Notes: a model not told the origin generated them from the sequence alone. DNA of 64,000 nt from Desulfuromonadaceae bacterium (GCA_028681335.1 JAQUIT010000001.1:186001-250000), one strand, 5' to 3'. Counted from the first letter of the stretch, positions 47,674 to 57,561 are shown. Numbers and translations: made by a program.

Positions 47674-49154
47674 TTGTCACCGCCTTTTTTTGTGATAAAT
47701 CCGACGGTACGGTTCTCTCTGGTAAAGTAGGTGCCGGCTACTCGCATGATGTCTGCTGGCGTGACTTTGGCAATCTTGCCGCGATGTTCAATCATATAAC
47801 GCCAACTACCGGTTGTCGCTTCGTATTCAGTCAGATTGCGGGCCAGGCCGCCATTTGTGCCCATACGGCGTGCTTCCTCATACTCAATGTTGTTGAGGAT
47901 TCGCTGCAGATCCCGCTCGGCAACCGGAGTGGTTTTAAGCTGATCCAGTTCGGCCAGAATAGCGTCTTCCAGCTCTTTAACCGTATGTGGGGTACGCGGG
48001 TTAGCGCTGACGACAAACAGGTTCGGATAGCGGTATCCCGGTGCGTCAAATGCTCCAATGTCAGATGCAACCTGCTTTTCAATCACGAGCTTCTTGTAGA
48101 AACGGGAGGTGCGACCGCTGCCAAGAATCATGTTGATTACATCAAAAACATAGTCATCCGGGGTACCGACAGCCGGTTTGTGGAAACCCATGATCACAGT
48201 TGGCTCCGCGTCGGCTACCAGTTCGATGCGCCGCTCCCCCGCCTGCTGCGGTTCCTCTGCGGTTACCGGTAACACCTCTTTTCCCGGCTTTATCGCCCCA
48301 AAATAACGCTCAACCATGGCGATCGTCTTCCTGGTGTCTATATCTCCTACTACTGCCACAATGGCATTGTTAGGAGTGTAATAACTATGGAAGAACTGTT
48401 CGGCCTTGGTGCGGGTCAGATTCTCGATGTCGGACATCCAGCCGATCGTCGGCTGACCGTAGGGGTGAGCCAAAAAGCTTGAAGCGACAAAAGTTTCCCA
48501 TAGCTTGTTCTCCGGAGCAGCATCATACGATCTGCGGCGCTCTTCCATTACAACCGAACGTTCGGTGTAGAACTCGCGCAGGACCGCATTCTGCAGCCGG
48601 TCTGATTCTATGGCGGCCCACAGTTCCAGCTTGTTGGAGGGGAGACTGATCAGATAGGTAGTGCCGTCACGGCTGGTAAAGGCGTTGTATCCGGTGCCGC
48701 CGTTTTTGGAGTACAGCTCGAAAAACTCATCCTTAATGACATATCTGGCCGCTGCGGATTCCAATGTTGCCAGCTGTTTCTCCAGGCCGGCAATCTTGCC
48801 GGTGTCACCCTTTGTGCGTTTCGCTTTTTCAGCGGTTAACTCCTGTGCCACGACCTCTATTTTGTCGAGGAGAGGTTTCTCAGCGGCGTAATTCGTTGTC
48901 CCGAGTGTGGTTGTCCCTTTGAAGAGCATATGTTCCAGCAGGTGGGCTATCCCGCGTTCATCGCTGCGTTCATCGACACTCCCGACCCTGAAACGGATCC
49001 AGGCGGAGACCGTCGGTGAGGTGTGCCGCTCCACCATCAGCAGCTTCATGCCGTTTTTCAGCGTGTGTTCAACAACCTTATCCTCAAGATTCGCTGCCTG
49101 TATGCCTGTCGCGCATACTACCAACAGCGTAACTGCCAGCAAAATCAGCCTCAT
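47670..49154 (-). CDS. M16-family zinc peptidase, catalytic subunit
   Basis: RGIAHLLEHMLFKGT (HxxEH). Confidence 0.9.
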   Translation of the reverse strand: MRLILLAVTLLVVCATGIQAANLEDKVVEHTLKNGMKLLMVERHTSPTVSAWIRFRVGSVDERSDERGIAHLLEHMLFKGTTTLGTTNYAAEKPLLDKIEVVAQELTAEKAKRTKGDTGKIAGLEKQLATLESAAARYVIKDEFFELYSKNGGTGYNAFTSRDGTTYLISLPSNKLELWAAIESDRLQNAVLREFYTERSVVMEERRRSYDAAPENKLWETFVASSFLAHPYGQPTIGWMSDIENLTRTKAEQFFHSYYTPNNAIVAVVGDIDTRKTIAMVERYFGAIKPGKEVLPVTAEEPQQAGERRIELVADAEPTVIMGFHKPAVGTPDDYVFDVINMILGSGRTSRFYKKLVIEKQVASDIGAFDAPGYRYPNLFVVSANPRTPHTVKELEDAILAELDQLKTTPVAERDLQRILNNIEYEEARRMGTNGGLARNLTEYEATTGSWRYMIEHRGKIAKVTPADIMRVAGTYFTRENRTVGFITKKGGDK

Positions 49155-49168
49155 ATGAACGTACTCCC

Positions 49169-50251
49169 TTAAAATACTGAAAATTTGATGTATTTCCGCG
49201 GAGATTCCTTGAAGTCCTTTACCAGAGCATCCAAGTCATCGACCATTTTGTTCATTTTATCGTAGAGTGCCCTGTCGTTCACCAGCCTTCCGGCGGTTCC
49301 CTCTCCGCTTTTGACTTTAGCTGTCACCTCTTCAATTGCCATAACCGATGATTCTGCCCTGGTAAGGAGCGACATCCCCTTGTCATAAAATTCCCGATCA
49401 TTAAGCAAAAGACCAACAGAACCTTCCTTCGACAGAATCTTTCTGTTCAGGTCGCGCACTTCATCGGCCGCCTGGATACTTTTGTCGGCAAGCGCTGTCA
49501 GCTTGGAGTAGAGCGCCTTGTCGTAGATTAATTTATTGAGTGTCCCATCAGAGGACTGAATATCCTGCAGAGTACGGTCGGCACGGTTAAGAATGCTGAT
49601 CAACTTGTTGTACGGTTCCGGATCACGGTTGAGTTTGCCAAGAGTCCCCTCTCCGCGGTTTATTGTGACGACCAGTTCCTTCATTTCTACAGCCAGACGT
49701 GCAACGTTGCTGTAGAGTGTCTCATCCTTGTTAAGCTTCCCCAGCGTCCCCTTGCCCTGCTCGATATTGTCTACGATCGTGTTTACTTTGTCGAAGGTGG
49801 TGCCGGCCTTCTGGATGACATCGTCCAGCTTGACGACCGCTGTCCCGGTTAGTACGGACGGGTGCTTGTCCGAGTAATGCTTTGAAGGAAGTATGTCGAC
49901 GTATTTCTCGCCCATCAGCCCGCGGGTCTTGATTGTGATCTTCGAATCAGGACCAATTTTTTTCATGGCCTCGCTCTCTACTTCTATATCGATGCTGACC
50001 TCATTACTGTTCTCCGGATCGGCAAAGTGGATGTTCGTTACCAGGCCAACGTCCACCCCTGCCAGCCAGACAGGGGCGCCGACCTTCAGGCCGACGACAT
50101 CGTTCATCACAATCCTGATCGGCTCTTTGGCGATGAACATCTTGGTTTTCTGTCCCATCAGCAGGACCCCTCCGGCAAAAAAAACCAGCGCCAGAAAAAT
50201 GAAAATACCTCCCCGTACCTGAGCCCAGCCGATTTGATTACTTCTCTTCAT
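49169..50251 (-). CDS. MlaD/MCE-domain lipid transport substrate-binding protein
   Basis: Single TM; IVMNDVVGLKVGAPVWLAGVDVGLVTNIHF...ITIKTRGLMGEKYVDILPS (MCE domain). Confidence 0.88.
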   Translation of the reverse strand: MKRSNQIGWAQVRGGIFIFLALVFFAGGVLLMGQKTKMFIAKEPIRIVMNDVVGLKVGAPVWLAGVDVGLVTNIHFADPENSNEVSIDIEVESEAMKKIGPDSKITIKTRGLMGEKYVDILPSKHYSDKHPSVLTGTAVVKLDDVIQKAGTTFDKVNTIVDNIEQGKGTLGKLNKDETLYSNVARLAVEMKELVVTINRGEGTLGKLNRDPEPYNKLISILNRADRTLQDIQSSDGTLNKLIYDKALYSKLTALADKSIQAADEVRDLNRKILSKEGSVGLLLNDREFYDKGMSLLTRAESSVMAIEEVTAKVKSGEGTAGRLVNDRALYDKMNKMVDDLDALVKDFKESPRKYIKFSVF

Positions 50252-50296
50252 ATAGATTCCACCCGTTTCCGTCTAGTTGTCATTCTGATGAGCATC

Positions 50297-51049
50297 TCAA
50301 ACAAACAGCGAACTGGTCGTCGGGGCGAGGAACTCGCGTACTTCAGGGATGTTGCTGGCCTTCATCTCATCTTCGCTCCCCTCGAAAAGCATGTGCGCAT
50401 TATGGAGAAAGGTAAAGCGTTGTGAGGTTGCAAAGGCGGTGGCCAGATCGTGTGTTACCATCAGTGTGGTCTTGCCCTCTGCCTGCAGTCGCTGCATCAG
50501 GCTGCAGATATTGTAAACCCCAATCGGGTCCAGGCCGGTGGTCGGTTCGTCAAAGAAGATATAATCAGGGTCGGCCGCCAGGGCCCGGGCTATCGCCACC
50601 CGTTTCTTCATGCCGCCGGACAGTTCGGCCGGATAGAGATCAAGGGCCGGTTCCACTCCGACGAAACCGAGCTTTTCGCGCACAATAGCCGTTATTTCGG
50701 CCTGGGTAAGCTGCCCCTCCTCGAACAGGCGATAACCGACGTTCTCTCCGACCGTCATTGAATCAAAGAGCGCCCCCCCCTGAAAAACGATTGCGATCCG
50801 CCTCCGCTGCTGCATGAAGGCGGATTCCGGCAAACCGGTGATGCAGAGGTCTCCGAGAAAAATCCCGCCGGAATCAGGTTCCAAAAGTCCCAGCAGGAGT
50901 TTGAGAATGGTTGTCTTTCCGGAGCCGCTGACCCCCAGAATTGTGCGGTTGACGCCACGTTCCAGATGAAAATCAAAATTCTCCAGAATCTTGCGCCCGC
51001 CGATCGAGTAACATAATTTTTCCATGCGGATCGAGTCGCTGGAGGTCAT
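50297..51049 (-). CDS. MlaF-like ABC transporter ATPase
   Basis: [58 protein letters not shown]. Start reassigned to MTSSDSIRMEK. Confidence 0.9.
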   Translation of the reverse strand: MTSSDSIRMEKLCYSIGGRKILENFDFHLERGVNRTILGVSGSGKTTILKLLLGLLEPDSGGIFLGDLCITGLPESAFMQQRRRIAIVFQGGALFDSMTVGENVGYRLFEEGQLTQAEITAIVREKLGFVGVEPALDLYPAELSGGMKKRVAIARALAADPDYIFFDEPTTGLDPIGVYNICSLMQRLQAEGKTTLMVTHDLATAFATSQRFTFLHNAHMLFEGSEDEMKASNIPEVREFLAPTTSSLFV

Positions 51050-51540
51050 TGGCGCCCTATCCCCATTTCCGGCCCGTCCATCATCCCACCCATGGTCAAG
51101 ATGATGTGCCACTCGGTCTCTGCCACCGGTTGAATCGAGAGGCGGCTGCGCTTGACCAGCGGTATATCTGCCAGCAGAGGGTTCTGTTTGATAGCCTCGA
51201 GGGTTACACTTTTTGGCAGGGGTTCCAGATAGCTCACGTCAACCATGTACCAGATAGGCTTGCCAACTGAGGCCTTCGGGTCGAAGTGCTCTGAGTTCGG
51301 ATTCAGAGCGGTTGTGTCAGGGTAGCCGCTTCGCGTGACCTCAGCCAGGCCGACGACTGCGGGCTCAGCTATGTTGCTGTGATAGAACAGTACCCGGTCG
51401 CCGACACGGACCGTATCGCGCAGAAAATTGCGTGCCTGGAAGTTGCGTACCCCGTCCCACGGTTCTGTTCTGTCGGGGCGGTTTTTAAGGTCATCGAACG
51501 AGAAACAGCCAGGTTCAGTTTTGAAGAGCCAGTAGTTCAT
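51046..51540 (-). CDS. EVE-domain protein
   Basis: MNYWLFKTEPGCFSFDDLKNRPDRTEPWDGVRNFQARNFLRDTVRVGDRVLFYHSN. Start reassigned from 51591. Confidence 0.92.
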   Translation of the reverse strand: MNYWLFKTEPGCFSFDDLKNRPDRTEPWDGVRNFQARNFLRDTVRVGDRVLFYHSNIAEPAVVGLAEVTRSGYPDTTALNPNSEHFDPKASVGKPIWYMVDVSYLEPLPKSVTLEAIKQNPLLADIPLVKRSRLSIQPVAETEWHIILTMGGMMDGPEMGIGRQ

Positions 51541-51541
51541 A

Positions 51542-52321
51542 TTATCCCCTGAAAACGACAAAAACTTTTGCAATGAAAAAATCGCACACAAGGATCAGCA
51601 CGGAAGAGAGCACTACGGCCTTTTTGGCGGCTGAACCGACACCCTCGGCGCCACCCTTTGTGTTAAGCCCGACGTAACAGCCGGTTATGGCGATGATTGC
51701 ACCGAACACCGTTGGCTTCACTACCCCCTCGATCAGATCCTGAAATACCATGAACTGAGGCAGCCCACTGATGTACATGATCGGGTTGATGTTGTAGCCG
51801 GCAGACATAATGTAGCCACCAACAACGGAGACCATATCGGTTACGATTGTCAGGAGCGGCAGCGCCAGCAGCATGGCTTTAAGCCGCGGCACTGCGAGGC
51901 GCTTGATAATATCGGTCCCCTCCACTCTCATCGCGTCAACCTGCTCGGTTACCACCATTGTGCCCAGCTCAGCGGTGATGGCCGAACCTACGCGACCGGC
52001 CACCATCAGGGAAGCGAGAACCGGGCCCAGTTCCTTGACCATTGTTACCGCCACCATGCCGCCGACATAGCTGGTCGCACCAAAAGGCTTGAGCTGGATC
52101 AGGGACTGCAACGCCATGACCATGCCGGAAAAAAGGCCTGTCAAGATGCAGATGAAGAGGGATGAGAACCCCAGTTTGTCAAACTGGATGGCGAATTCAC
52201 GGTAATAGAAGGGGCGTCGGAAGATCCTGGCAAAGGTGCGTCCGGCGAGGGTGAAGTAATTCTGCAGCTCGTAAAAAAAAGTCAGCAGAATATTGTCGAT
52301 GACGGCAGAATTAATCTTCAA
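51542..52321 (-). CDS. MlaE-like ABC transporter permease; probable TTG start just after lon
   Basis: TGLFSGMVMALQSLIQLKPFGATSYVGGMVAVTMVKELGPVLASLMVAGRVGSAITAELGTMVVTEQVDAM. Confidence 0.88.
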   Translation of the reverse strand: MKINSAVIDNILLTFFYELQNYFTLAGRTFARIFRRPFYYREFAIQFDKLGFSSLFICILTGLFSGMVMALQSLIQLKPFGATSYVGGMVAVTMVKELGPVLASLMVAGRVGSAITAELGTMVVTEQVDAMRVEGTDIIKRLAVPRLKAMLLALPLLTIVTDMVSVVGGYIMSAGYNINPIMYISGLPQFMVFQDLIEGVVKPTVFGAIIAITGCYVGLNTKGGAEGVGSAAKKAVVLSSVLILVCDFFIAKVFVVFRG

Positions 52322-52322
52322 G

Positions 52323-54638
52323 TTAGAGTGCCACTGCCAGCGCTTCGGCGGCCTCATTTACGAAGATGAACTGCAATTCGTCCCGCACGTTATCCGGGAT
52401 GTCTTCCAGGTCGTCACGGTTGCGCTCCGGGGCCACGACGGTGCTGACACCGGCACGATGGGCTGCCAGAACCTTTTCCTTCAAACCGCCGATTGCAAGC
52501 ACCCGGCCGGTCAGCGTTATTTCTCCGGTCATGGCGACATTACGGCGAGCCGGTTTTCCGGTCAGGAGTGAAACCAGCGCCGTGACCATCGTGATCCCCG
52601 CAGAAGGGCCATCTTTGGGAATGGCGCCGGAAGGAACATGGATGTGGATAGTGCGGTTTTCAAAAGCATCGGCCTGGATGCCGAATTCTTCGGCATGCGC
52701 CTCAATGTAGGATAGCGCCGCCCGCGCCGATTCCTTCATCACGTCACCCAGTGAACCGGTCAGGATCAACTCCGCCTTACCCGGCATGGAGGTCACTTCG
52801 ATAAAGAGAATGTCCCCCCCGGTCTCCGTCCAGGCCAGCCCGGTTACTACGCCGATCCGGTCGTTTTCAGCCGCCACCTCGTTGTGGAACTTTTTCGCAC
52901 CGAGGAGTTCCGTCACGACCTCAGGGGTGATGAAGTCTCTTGTTTCCTTCTTCTGGGTGATCTCCTTAGCCACCTTGCGGCAGATCGAGGCGATCGTGCG
53001 CTGTAACCCACGCACCCCGGCTTCGCGGGTGTGATCGCTGATAATTTTTTCCAGCGCGGCGTCATTGAACGTAATGTTGCGGTCAGCAAGGCCGTTCTCC
53101 TCCAGCTCGCGGCGGATGATAAAGGATTTGGCTATCTGCAGTTTCTCCTGGCTGCTGTAGCCAGCCAGACGGATAACTTCCATACGATCCTTGAGCGGCC
53201 CGGGTATCGGGTCCAGCTGGTTCGCTGTCGTGATGAACATCACTTTAGAGAGGTCAAACGCGACGTCGAGGTAGTGGTCGTTGAAGCTGAAGTTCTGTTC
53301 CGGGTCCAGCACTTCGAGAAGTGCGCTGGCCGGGTCGCCGCGGAAGTCGTTTCCTAGTTTATCGATCTCATCAAGCATGAAGATCGGGTTGTTGGCGCCA
53401 CAGCGATAGAGCTCTTTGATGATTCGTCCCGGCAGTGCACCAATGTAGGTGCGGCGGTGCCCGCGGATCTCGGCTTCATCCCTTACCCCCCCGAGTGAAA
53501 TGCGCACAAACTTACGCCCCATCGAACGTGCAATCGACTTGCCCAGTGAGGTCTTGCCGACCCCGGGAGGGCCAACAAAACAGAGTACCGGTCCCTTCAT
53601 GTTCTCCTTAAGTGAGCGTACCGCGAGAAACTCCAGGATCCGTTCTTTGACTTTCTTCAGGTTGTAATGATCTTCGTTGAGAATCTCTTCGGCTCGCACG
53701 ATATCGAGACTGTCGGTTGTGCTGATGTTCCACGGCATGCCGGCAAGATAGTCGAGATAGGTCCGTGCGACGTTGTATTCCGGAGAGGCCTGATTGATCC
53801 GCTCAAGGCGTGCCAGTTCCTTATCAGCGATTTTTTTGATATCCTCAGGGAGCCCGGCCTCTTCAATCTTGCGCCGCAGTTCGTTCATGTCGGCCGAGCG
53901 CGGGTCTTCTTCTCCCAACTCTTCCTGAATGTGCTTCATCTGCTCTCGCAGGATATATTCCTTCTGGTTTTTACCGACCCGCTTGGTGACTTCACCGGCA
54001 ACCTCATTCTTGACCTGCATTCGCTGTACTTCATAGGTAAGGTGTACGTAGACCTTTTTCAGGCGTTCCAGCGGGTCGGTCGTTTCCAGCAACTCCTGCA
54101 GGTCGGTGGCCGGCAGATTGACATACAGCGCCACCAGGTCTGACAGGCGCGCCGGGTTGTCGATGTAGTCGATCATCTTCATGACATCGTCAGGCAGTGG
54201 CTTGCCGTGTGAAAGAGCAATTTTCAACAGTGCATTCAGGCTCTGAACCAGCGCCTCCGAGACAAGATCTTTTTCGACAAACTCCCGGACAATCTCGCAA
54301 CGAGCCATGGTCAGTGATCCGTCAGGCTCGGTGTCCAGAATCCGTAAACGTGTGACCCCTTCCAGCGAGACTTTGTAGCGTCCGTCGTCCATTCTTTTAA
54401 TTTGGTTAACCTTGCAGAGAGTCCCGATCTCACATCTGCCGGCGGGAAGTTCCTTTTCCGGGTCCTCCGGCCGCTCAAAAACCAGTACAACGTACTTTTC
54501 ATAGTTGTCTGCTTCACGGAAAACAGCGCTATCCCTTTCGTTGACATAGAGTGGAAACAGCATGTAGGGGAAAACAACGGTTTCCTTTTGCGAATAAAGC
54601 GGTAGCTTGGAAGGTATTTCGATGTTTGTGTGCGGCAT
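52323..54638 (-). CDS. lon: ATP-dependent protease La
   Basis: GPPGVGKTSLGKSIARSMGRKFVRISLGGVRDEAEIRGHRRTYIGA; catalytic KDGPSAGITM. Confidence 0.98.
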   Translation of the reverse strand: MPHTNIEIPSKLPLYSQKETVVFPYMLFPLYVNERDSAVFREADNYEKYVVLVFERPEDPEKELPAGRCEIGTLCKVNQIKRMDDGRYKVSLEGVTRLRILDTEPDGSLTMARCEIVREFVEKDLVSEALVQSLNALLKIALSHGKPLPDDVMKMIDYIDNPARLSDLVALYVNLPATDLQELLETTDPLERLKKVYVHLTYEVQRMQVKNEVAGEVTKRVGKNQKEYILREQMKHIQEELGEEDPRSADMNELRRKIEEAGLPEDIKKIADKELARLERINQASPEYNVARTYLDYLAGMPWNISTTDSLDIVRAEEILNEDHYNLKKVKERILEFLAVRSLKENMKGPVLCFVGPPGVGKTSLGKSIARSMGRKFVRISLGGVRDEAEIRGHRRTYIGALPGRIIKELYRCGANNPIFMLDEIDKLGNDFRGDPASALLEVLDPEQNFSFNDHYLDVAFDLSKVMFITTANQLDPIPGPLKDRMEVIRLAGYSSQEKLQIAKSFIIRRELEENGLADRNITFNDAALEKIISDHTREAGVRGLQRTIASICRKVAKEITQKKETRDFITPEVVTELLGAKKFHNEVAAENDRIGVVTGLAWTETGGDILFIEVTSMPGKAELILTGSLGDVMKESARAALSYIEAHAEEFGIQADAFENRTIHIHVPSGAIPKDGPSAGITMVTALVSLLTGKPARRNVAMTGEITLTGRVLAIGGLKEKVLAAHRAGVSTVVAPERNRDDLEDIPDNVRDELQFIFVNEAAEALAVAL

Positions 54639-54711
54639 CTTATGGCATTCCTTTTTATTGTGTTATAAATCCGCTGGTGTGGGGCAGTAACTATGTAATT
54701 ACAGCGTTGAA

Positions 54712-54739
54712 ATTGTAGCACATTTCAGACTACAAGCAA
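54712..54739 (-). promoter_or_regulatory. Sigma70-like promoter upstream of lon
   Basis: On the minus strand: TTGCTT (54739-54734), 16-nt spacer, TACAAT (54717-54712). Confidence 0.45.
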
Positions 54740-54743
54740 AGCT

Positions 54744-55325
54744 TCAGACAGGTCTTCCGGGCCGGACAACAATATTTTTAACCCTCACCTGTGCATAAGG
54801 ACCTGCCAGTTCACGATACAGCAGCGCCAGAAAACGTACTGTCACCAGACGGTGAAGGGCCGCCTGGGTAACGCGGTAGAGCCATAAGCGAAACGGTGAC
54901 GGAGAGTTGCTGCCAAGAATGAGGGGACAAAAATCACTGAGCTGGAGCGAAGCCCGTACGCTCTCGAGCGTGGGTTCGATGCCGAAGCGGAGTTCGCCTC
55001 TGTCGCATTGGCGCGGCTGCACAAGAACACCGCCGCAGATGCGCAGTGTTACAAAGTTATCTGAGTGTTCAGCCGGCAGGAACTTGATCAGACTCAGTTG
55101 TGTACCAACCAGGCGGAACTCAATGCCTCCCTCAAGTGTTAGCGGGCGAATAAGGCCCAGCGTGAATTTTTTCACATAGCACAGGTAGCGGCAGAGCAGA
55201 TCATCTGTGGACAGTTGAGCGGTAAGTGCAACAGGCATGTCGGCCCATTGAACAGAAAAGATCGAAGCATCTTCAGTCATGACCTGCTGACAGACTACTT
55301 CGAGGAATGGTGTGATTGATGGCAT
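54744..55325 (-). CDS. Hypothetical protein, 193 aa
   Basis: Intact ORF filling the gap between lon and the macA upstream region; no family recognised. Confidence 0.55.
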   Translation of the reverse strand: MPSITPFLEVVCQQVMTEDASIFSVQWADMPVALTAQLSTDDLLCRYLCYVKKFTLGLIRPLTLEGGIEFRLVGTQLSLIKFLPAEHSDNFVTLRICGGVLVQPRQCDRGELRFGIEPTLESVRASLQLSDFCPLILGSNSPSPFRLWLYRVTQAALHRLVTVRFLALLYRELAGPYAQVRVKNIVVRPGRPV

Positions 55326-55386
55326 AAAGGTATCTTGCCATCGGCATCAAATTTTGCAATCTAAATTATGGGTGTTGAAATTCAGC

Positions 55387-55414
55387 TTGACAAGATTCTA
55401 AATTGTATTAAGAT
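55387..55414 (+). promoter_or_regulatory. Sigma70-type promoter of a candidate small RNA
   Basis: TTGACA (55387-55392), 16-nt spacer, TAAGAT (55409-55414). Confidence 0.6.
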
Positions 55415-55420
55415 AAAAAT

Positions 55421-55597
55421 CATCCTGTTAGGAATTAAATATTCTATCGAAAGGAGACCCTGCCCATGTGGACTGCAAGATTTAAAATTCGTCCGGTTTC
55501 CCACTGCAAAGAGGGGTGCCCTAGTTAGCCCGCAGCCTACAGGCTGCGGGCGTTCCAAAAAAGCCCTACTGTCGAAAGACAGGGGGCTTTTTTTTTG
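55421..55597 (+). ncRNA. Candidate small structured RNA (about 175 nt) ending in an intrinsic terminator
   Basis: Own promoter; internal hairpin GCCCGCAGCC-TACA-GGCTGCGGGC (55528-55551); terminator at 55557-55597; separate macA promoter downstream. Confidence 0.5.
55557..55597 (+). terminator. Intrinsic terminator
   Basis: AAAAAAGCCCTACTGTCGAAAGACAGGGGGCTTTTTTTTT: stem plus long U tract. Confidence 0.85.
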
Positions 55598-55623
55598 TTG
55601 TGACAACCGTTATCTGCTATCAT
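55595..55623 (+). promoter_or_regulatory. Candidate macA promoter
   Basis: TTGTTG (55595-55600), 17-nt spacer, TATCAT (55618-55623). Confidence 0.4.
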
Positions 55624-55668
55624 GGCTGTCATACGTATCTATATCAGGCGGCAAAGAGTGAGCTTCGC

Positions 55669-56865
55669 ATGAAAAAAATTCTCATAATTTTGGCAGTTTT
55701 TCTTCCTGTTTGTGCCATTGCCGGCTATTTTTTTTATAAACGTGCACCGGAGGTCAGCTATAAGACAGCCGTTATCGAGCGCGGCACAATTGTCTCGACG
55801 GTGGCTGCTACCGGCAACCTTTCGGCCGTGACTACCGTTCAGGTAGGCACCCAGGTGTCCGGCACGATCCAGAAGCTTTACGTGGATTTTAACTCGAAGG
55901 TTAAAAAGGGACAGCCAATTGCCGAAATTGATCCCTCACTGTTCAACGCTTCGGTTGCGCAGGCCCAGGGGAACTACCTCAGCGCCGAGGCGAACCTCCA
56001 AAAAGCCAAGGTCACCCTGACGGATGCTGTGAGGACCTTCACCCGCTATAAAAAAATGCTGGCAGACGGGATAATATCACAGGGGGATTTCGACGCAACA
56101 GAGACCGTTGTGCAATCGTCAGCTGCTTCTGTTAAGGCGGCTGAAGGAGCTCTGGCCCAGAGCCGTGGTTCTTTGATGCAAGCCAAAACCAACCTGCGCT
56201 ACTCCGTCATCCGCTCGCCGGTCGATGGGGTTGTTATCTCCCGTGCTATCGATGTCGGTCAGACCGTGGCTGCCTCATTTTCCACCCCGACTCTTTTCAC
56301 CATCGCTCAGGATTTGACTAAAATGCAGATTGAAGTCAGCGCTGATGAGGCCGATATCAGTCGTATCCAGCTTGACCAAAAAGCCAGTTTTACCGTTGAT
56401 TCCTATCCGGAGCAGACCTTTCACGGCAAAGTTATCCAGATTCGCAGTGCACCGGTTATCAACCAGAATGTGGTCACCTATGTTGTCGTTGTTACTGTTA
56501 ATAACGGCGATCTGAAGCTGAAACCGGGTATGACCGCCAATGTTTCGATTGAAGTGGCTAAAAAGGATAATGTGCTCAAGTTGCCTCCGGTCGCTCTCCG
56601 TTTCAAGCCGAAAACAAAGGGAGACGAGACAAAAGCCAAAGGAGGTAAATCTGGTGGACGAAAGGGGGGGGGCGGTCTGCAGGTCTATACCCTCAGAGAG
56701 GGTAAGCCTGTTGCCGTGGCGGTGAAGACAGGCATTGCCAACAACAACAGCATCGAGCTGGTTGAGAGCACACTCAAGGAAGGTGACGAAGTCATCGTCG
56801 AGCAGGTCGGCGGTGATAGCGGCAAGAAGAAGAGCGCCGCTTCGTCAATGGGGCGTCCCTTTTAA
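55669..56865 (+). CDS. macA: MacA-like membrane fusion protein
   Basis: VAATGNLSAVTTVQVGTQVSGTIQKLYVDFNSKVKKGQPIAEIDPSLF; next to a MacB-type ATPase and permease. Start reassigned from 55600. Confidence 0.9.
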   Translation: MKKILIILAVFLPVCAIAGYFFYKRAPEVSYKTAVIERGTIVSTVAATGNLSAVTTVQVGTQVSGTIQKLYVDFNSKVKKGQPIAEIDPSLFNASVAQAQGNYLSAEANLQKAKVTLTDAVRTFTRYKKMLADGIISQGDFDATETVVQSSAASVKAAEGALAQSRGSLMQAKTNLRYSVIRSPVDGVVISRAIDVGQTVAASFSTPTLFTIAQDLTKMQIEVSADEADISRIQLDQKASFTVDSYPEQTFHGKVIQIRSAPVINQNVVTYVVVVTVNNGDLKLKPGMTANVSIEVAKKDNVLKLPPVALRFKPKTKGDETKAKGGKSGGRKGGGGLQVYTLREGKPVAVAVKTGIANNNSIELVESTLKEGDEVIVEQVGGDSGKKKSAASSMGRPF

Positions 56866-57561
56866 ATGAGTGATGTTATCTCCCTGACTGATATCCGTCG
56901 CGTCTTTACCATGGGCGATCAGCAGTTTGAAGCGCTCAAGGGCGTCTCTTACAACGTTGCCGCCGGTGAGTTTGTTGCGATTATGGGTGCTTCCGGCAGC
57001 GGCAAATCAACCTGTATGAACATCCTTGGCTGCCTTGACCGGCCAACCTCCGGTCAATACCTGCTGGATGGGCTTGATGTAGGGACGATGGGCCCTAATC
57101 AACTGGCAGACATTCGCAATAAAAAACTCGGTTTTGTCTTCCAGGGGTTCAACCTGTTGGCCCGTACCCCGGCCGTGGAAAATGTTGAACTGCCTTTGGT
57201 TTACGCAGGAATTCACGCCAAAGAACGCCGCCACAAAGCCCTTATGGCAATGGAACAGGTCGGCCTGTCTGGCAAGGAGAAAAACCACTCCAGCCAACTC
57301 TCAGGTGGCCAGCAGCAGCGGGTCGCCATCGCCCGCGCCCTGGTCAATAATCCTGCCGTGATTCTTGCCGACGAACCAACCGGCAATCTTGACAGCGCTA
57401 CCAGCGAAGAGATCATGAGCCTCTTTATGGCCCTCAATAAACAGGGGATTACGATCATCATGGTTACCCACGAACATGATGTGGCGGCGTACGCAGGGCG
57501 CCAGATCACCTTCAAGGATGGCAAAATAATTTTGGATAGCAAAAATGGTCTGACGGTTTAA
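56866..57561 (+). CDS. MacB-type ABC transporter ATPase
   Basis: [58 protein letters not shown]. Confidence 0.95.
   Translation: MSDVISLTDIRRVFTMGDQQFEALKGVSYNVAAGEFVAIMGASGSGKSTCMNILGCLDRPTSGQYLLDGLDVGTMGPNQLADIRNKKLGFVFQGFNLLARTPAVENVELPLVYAGIHAKERRHKALMAMEQVGLSGKEKNHSSQLSGGQQQRVAIARALVNNPAVILADEPTGNLDSATSEEIMSLFMALNKQGITIIMVTHEHDVAAYAGRQITFKDGKIILDSKNGLTV

Noticed and set aside
55455-55555. Possible known riboswitch (c-di-GMP GEMM-I or TPP) because of GCAAAGA...GGGGTGCCC
   Set aside because: The GEMM tetraloop/receptor arrangement and the TPP CUGAGA/ACCUGA cores are not present; kept only as an unclassified RNA candidate.
55368-55661. 97-aa plus-strand ORF upstream of macA
   Set aside because: Runs across a predicted promoter, hairpin and intrinsic terminator; unlikely to be translated.
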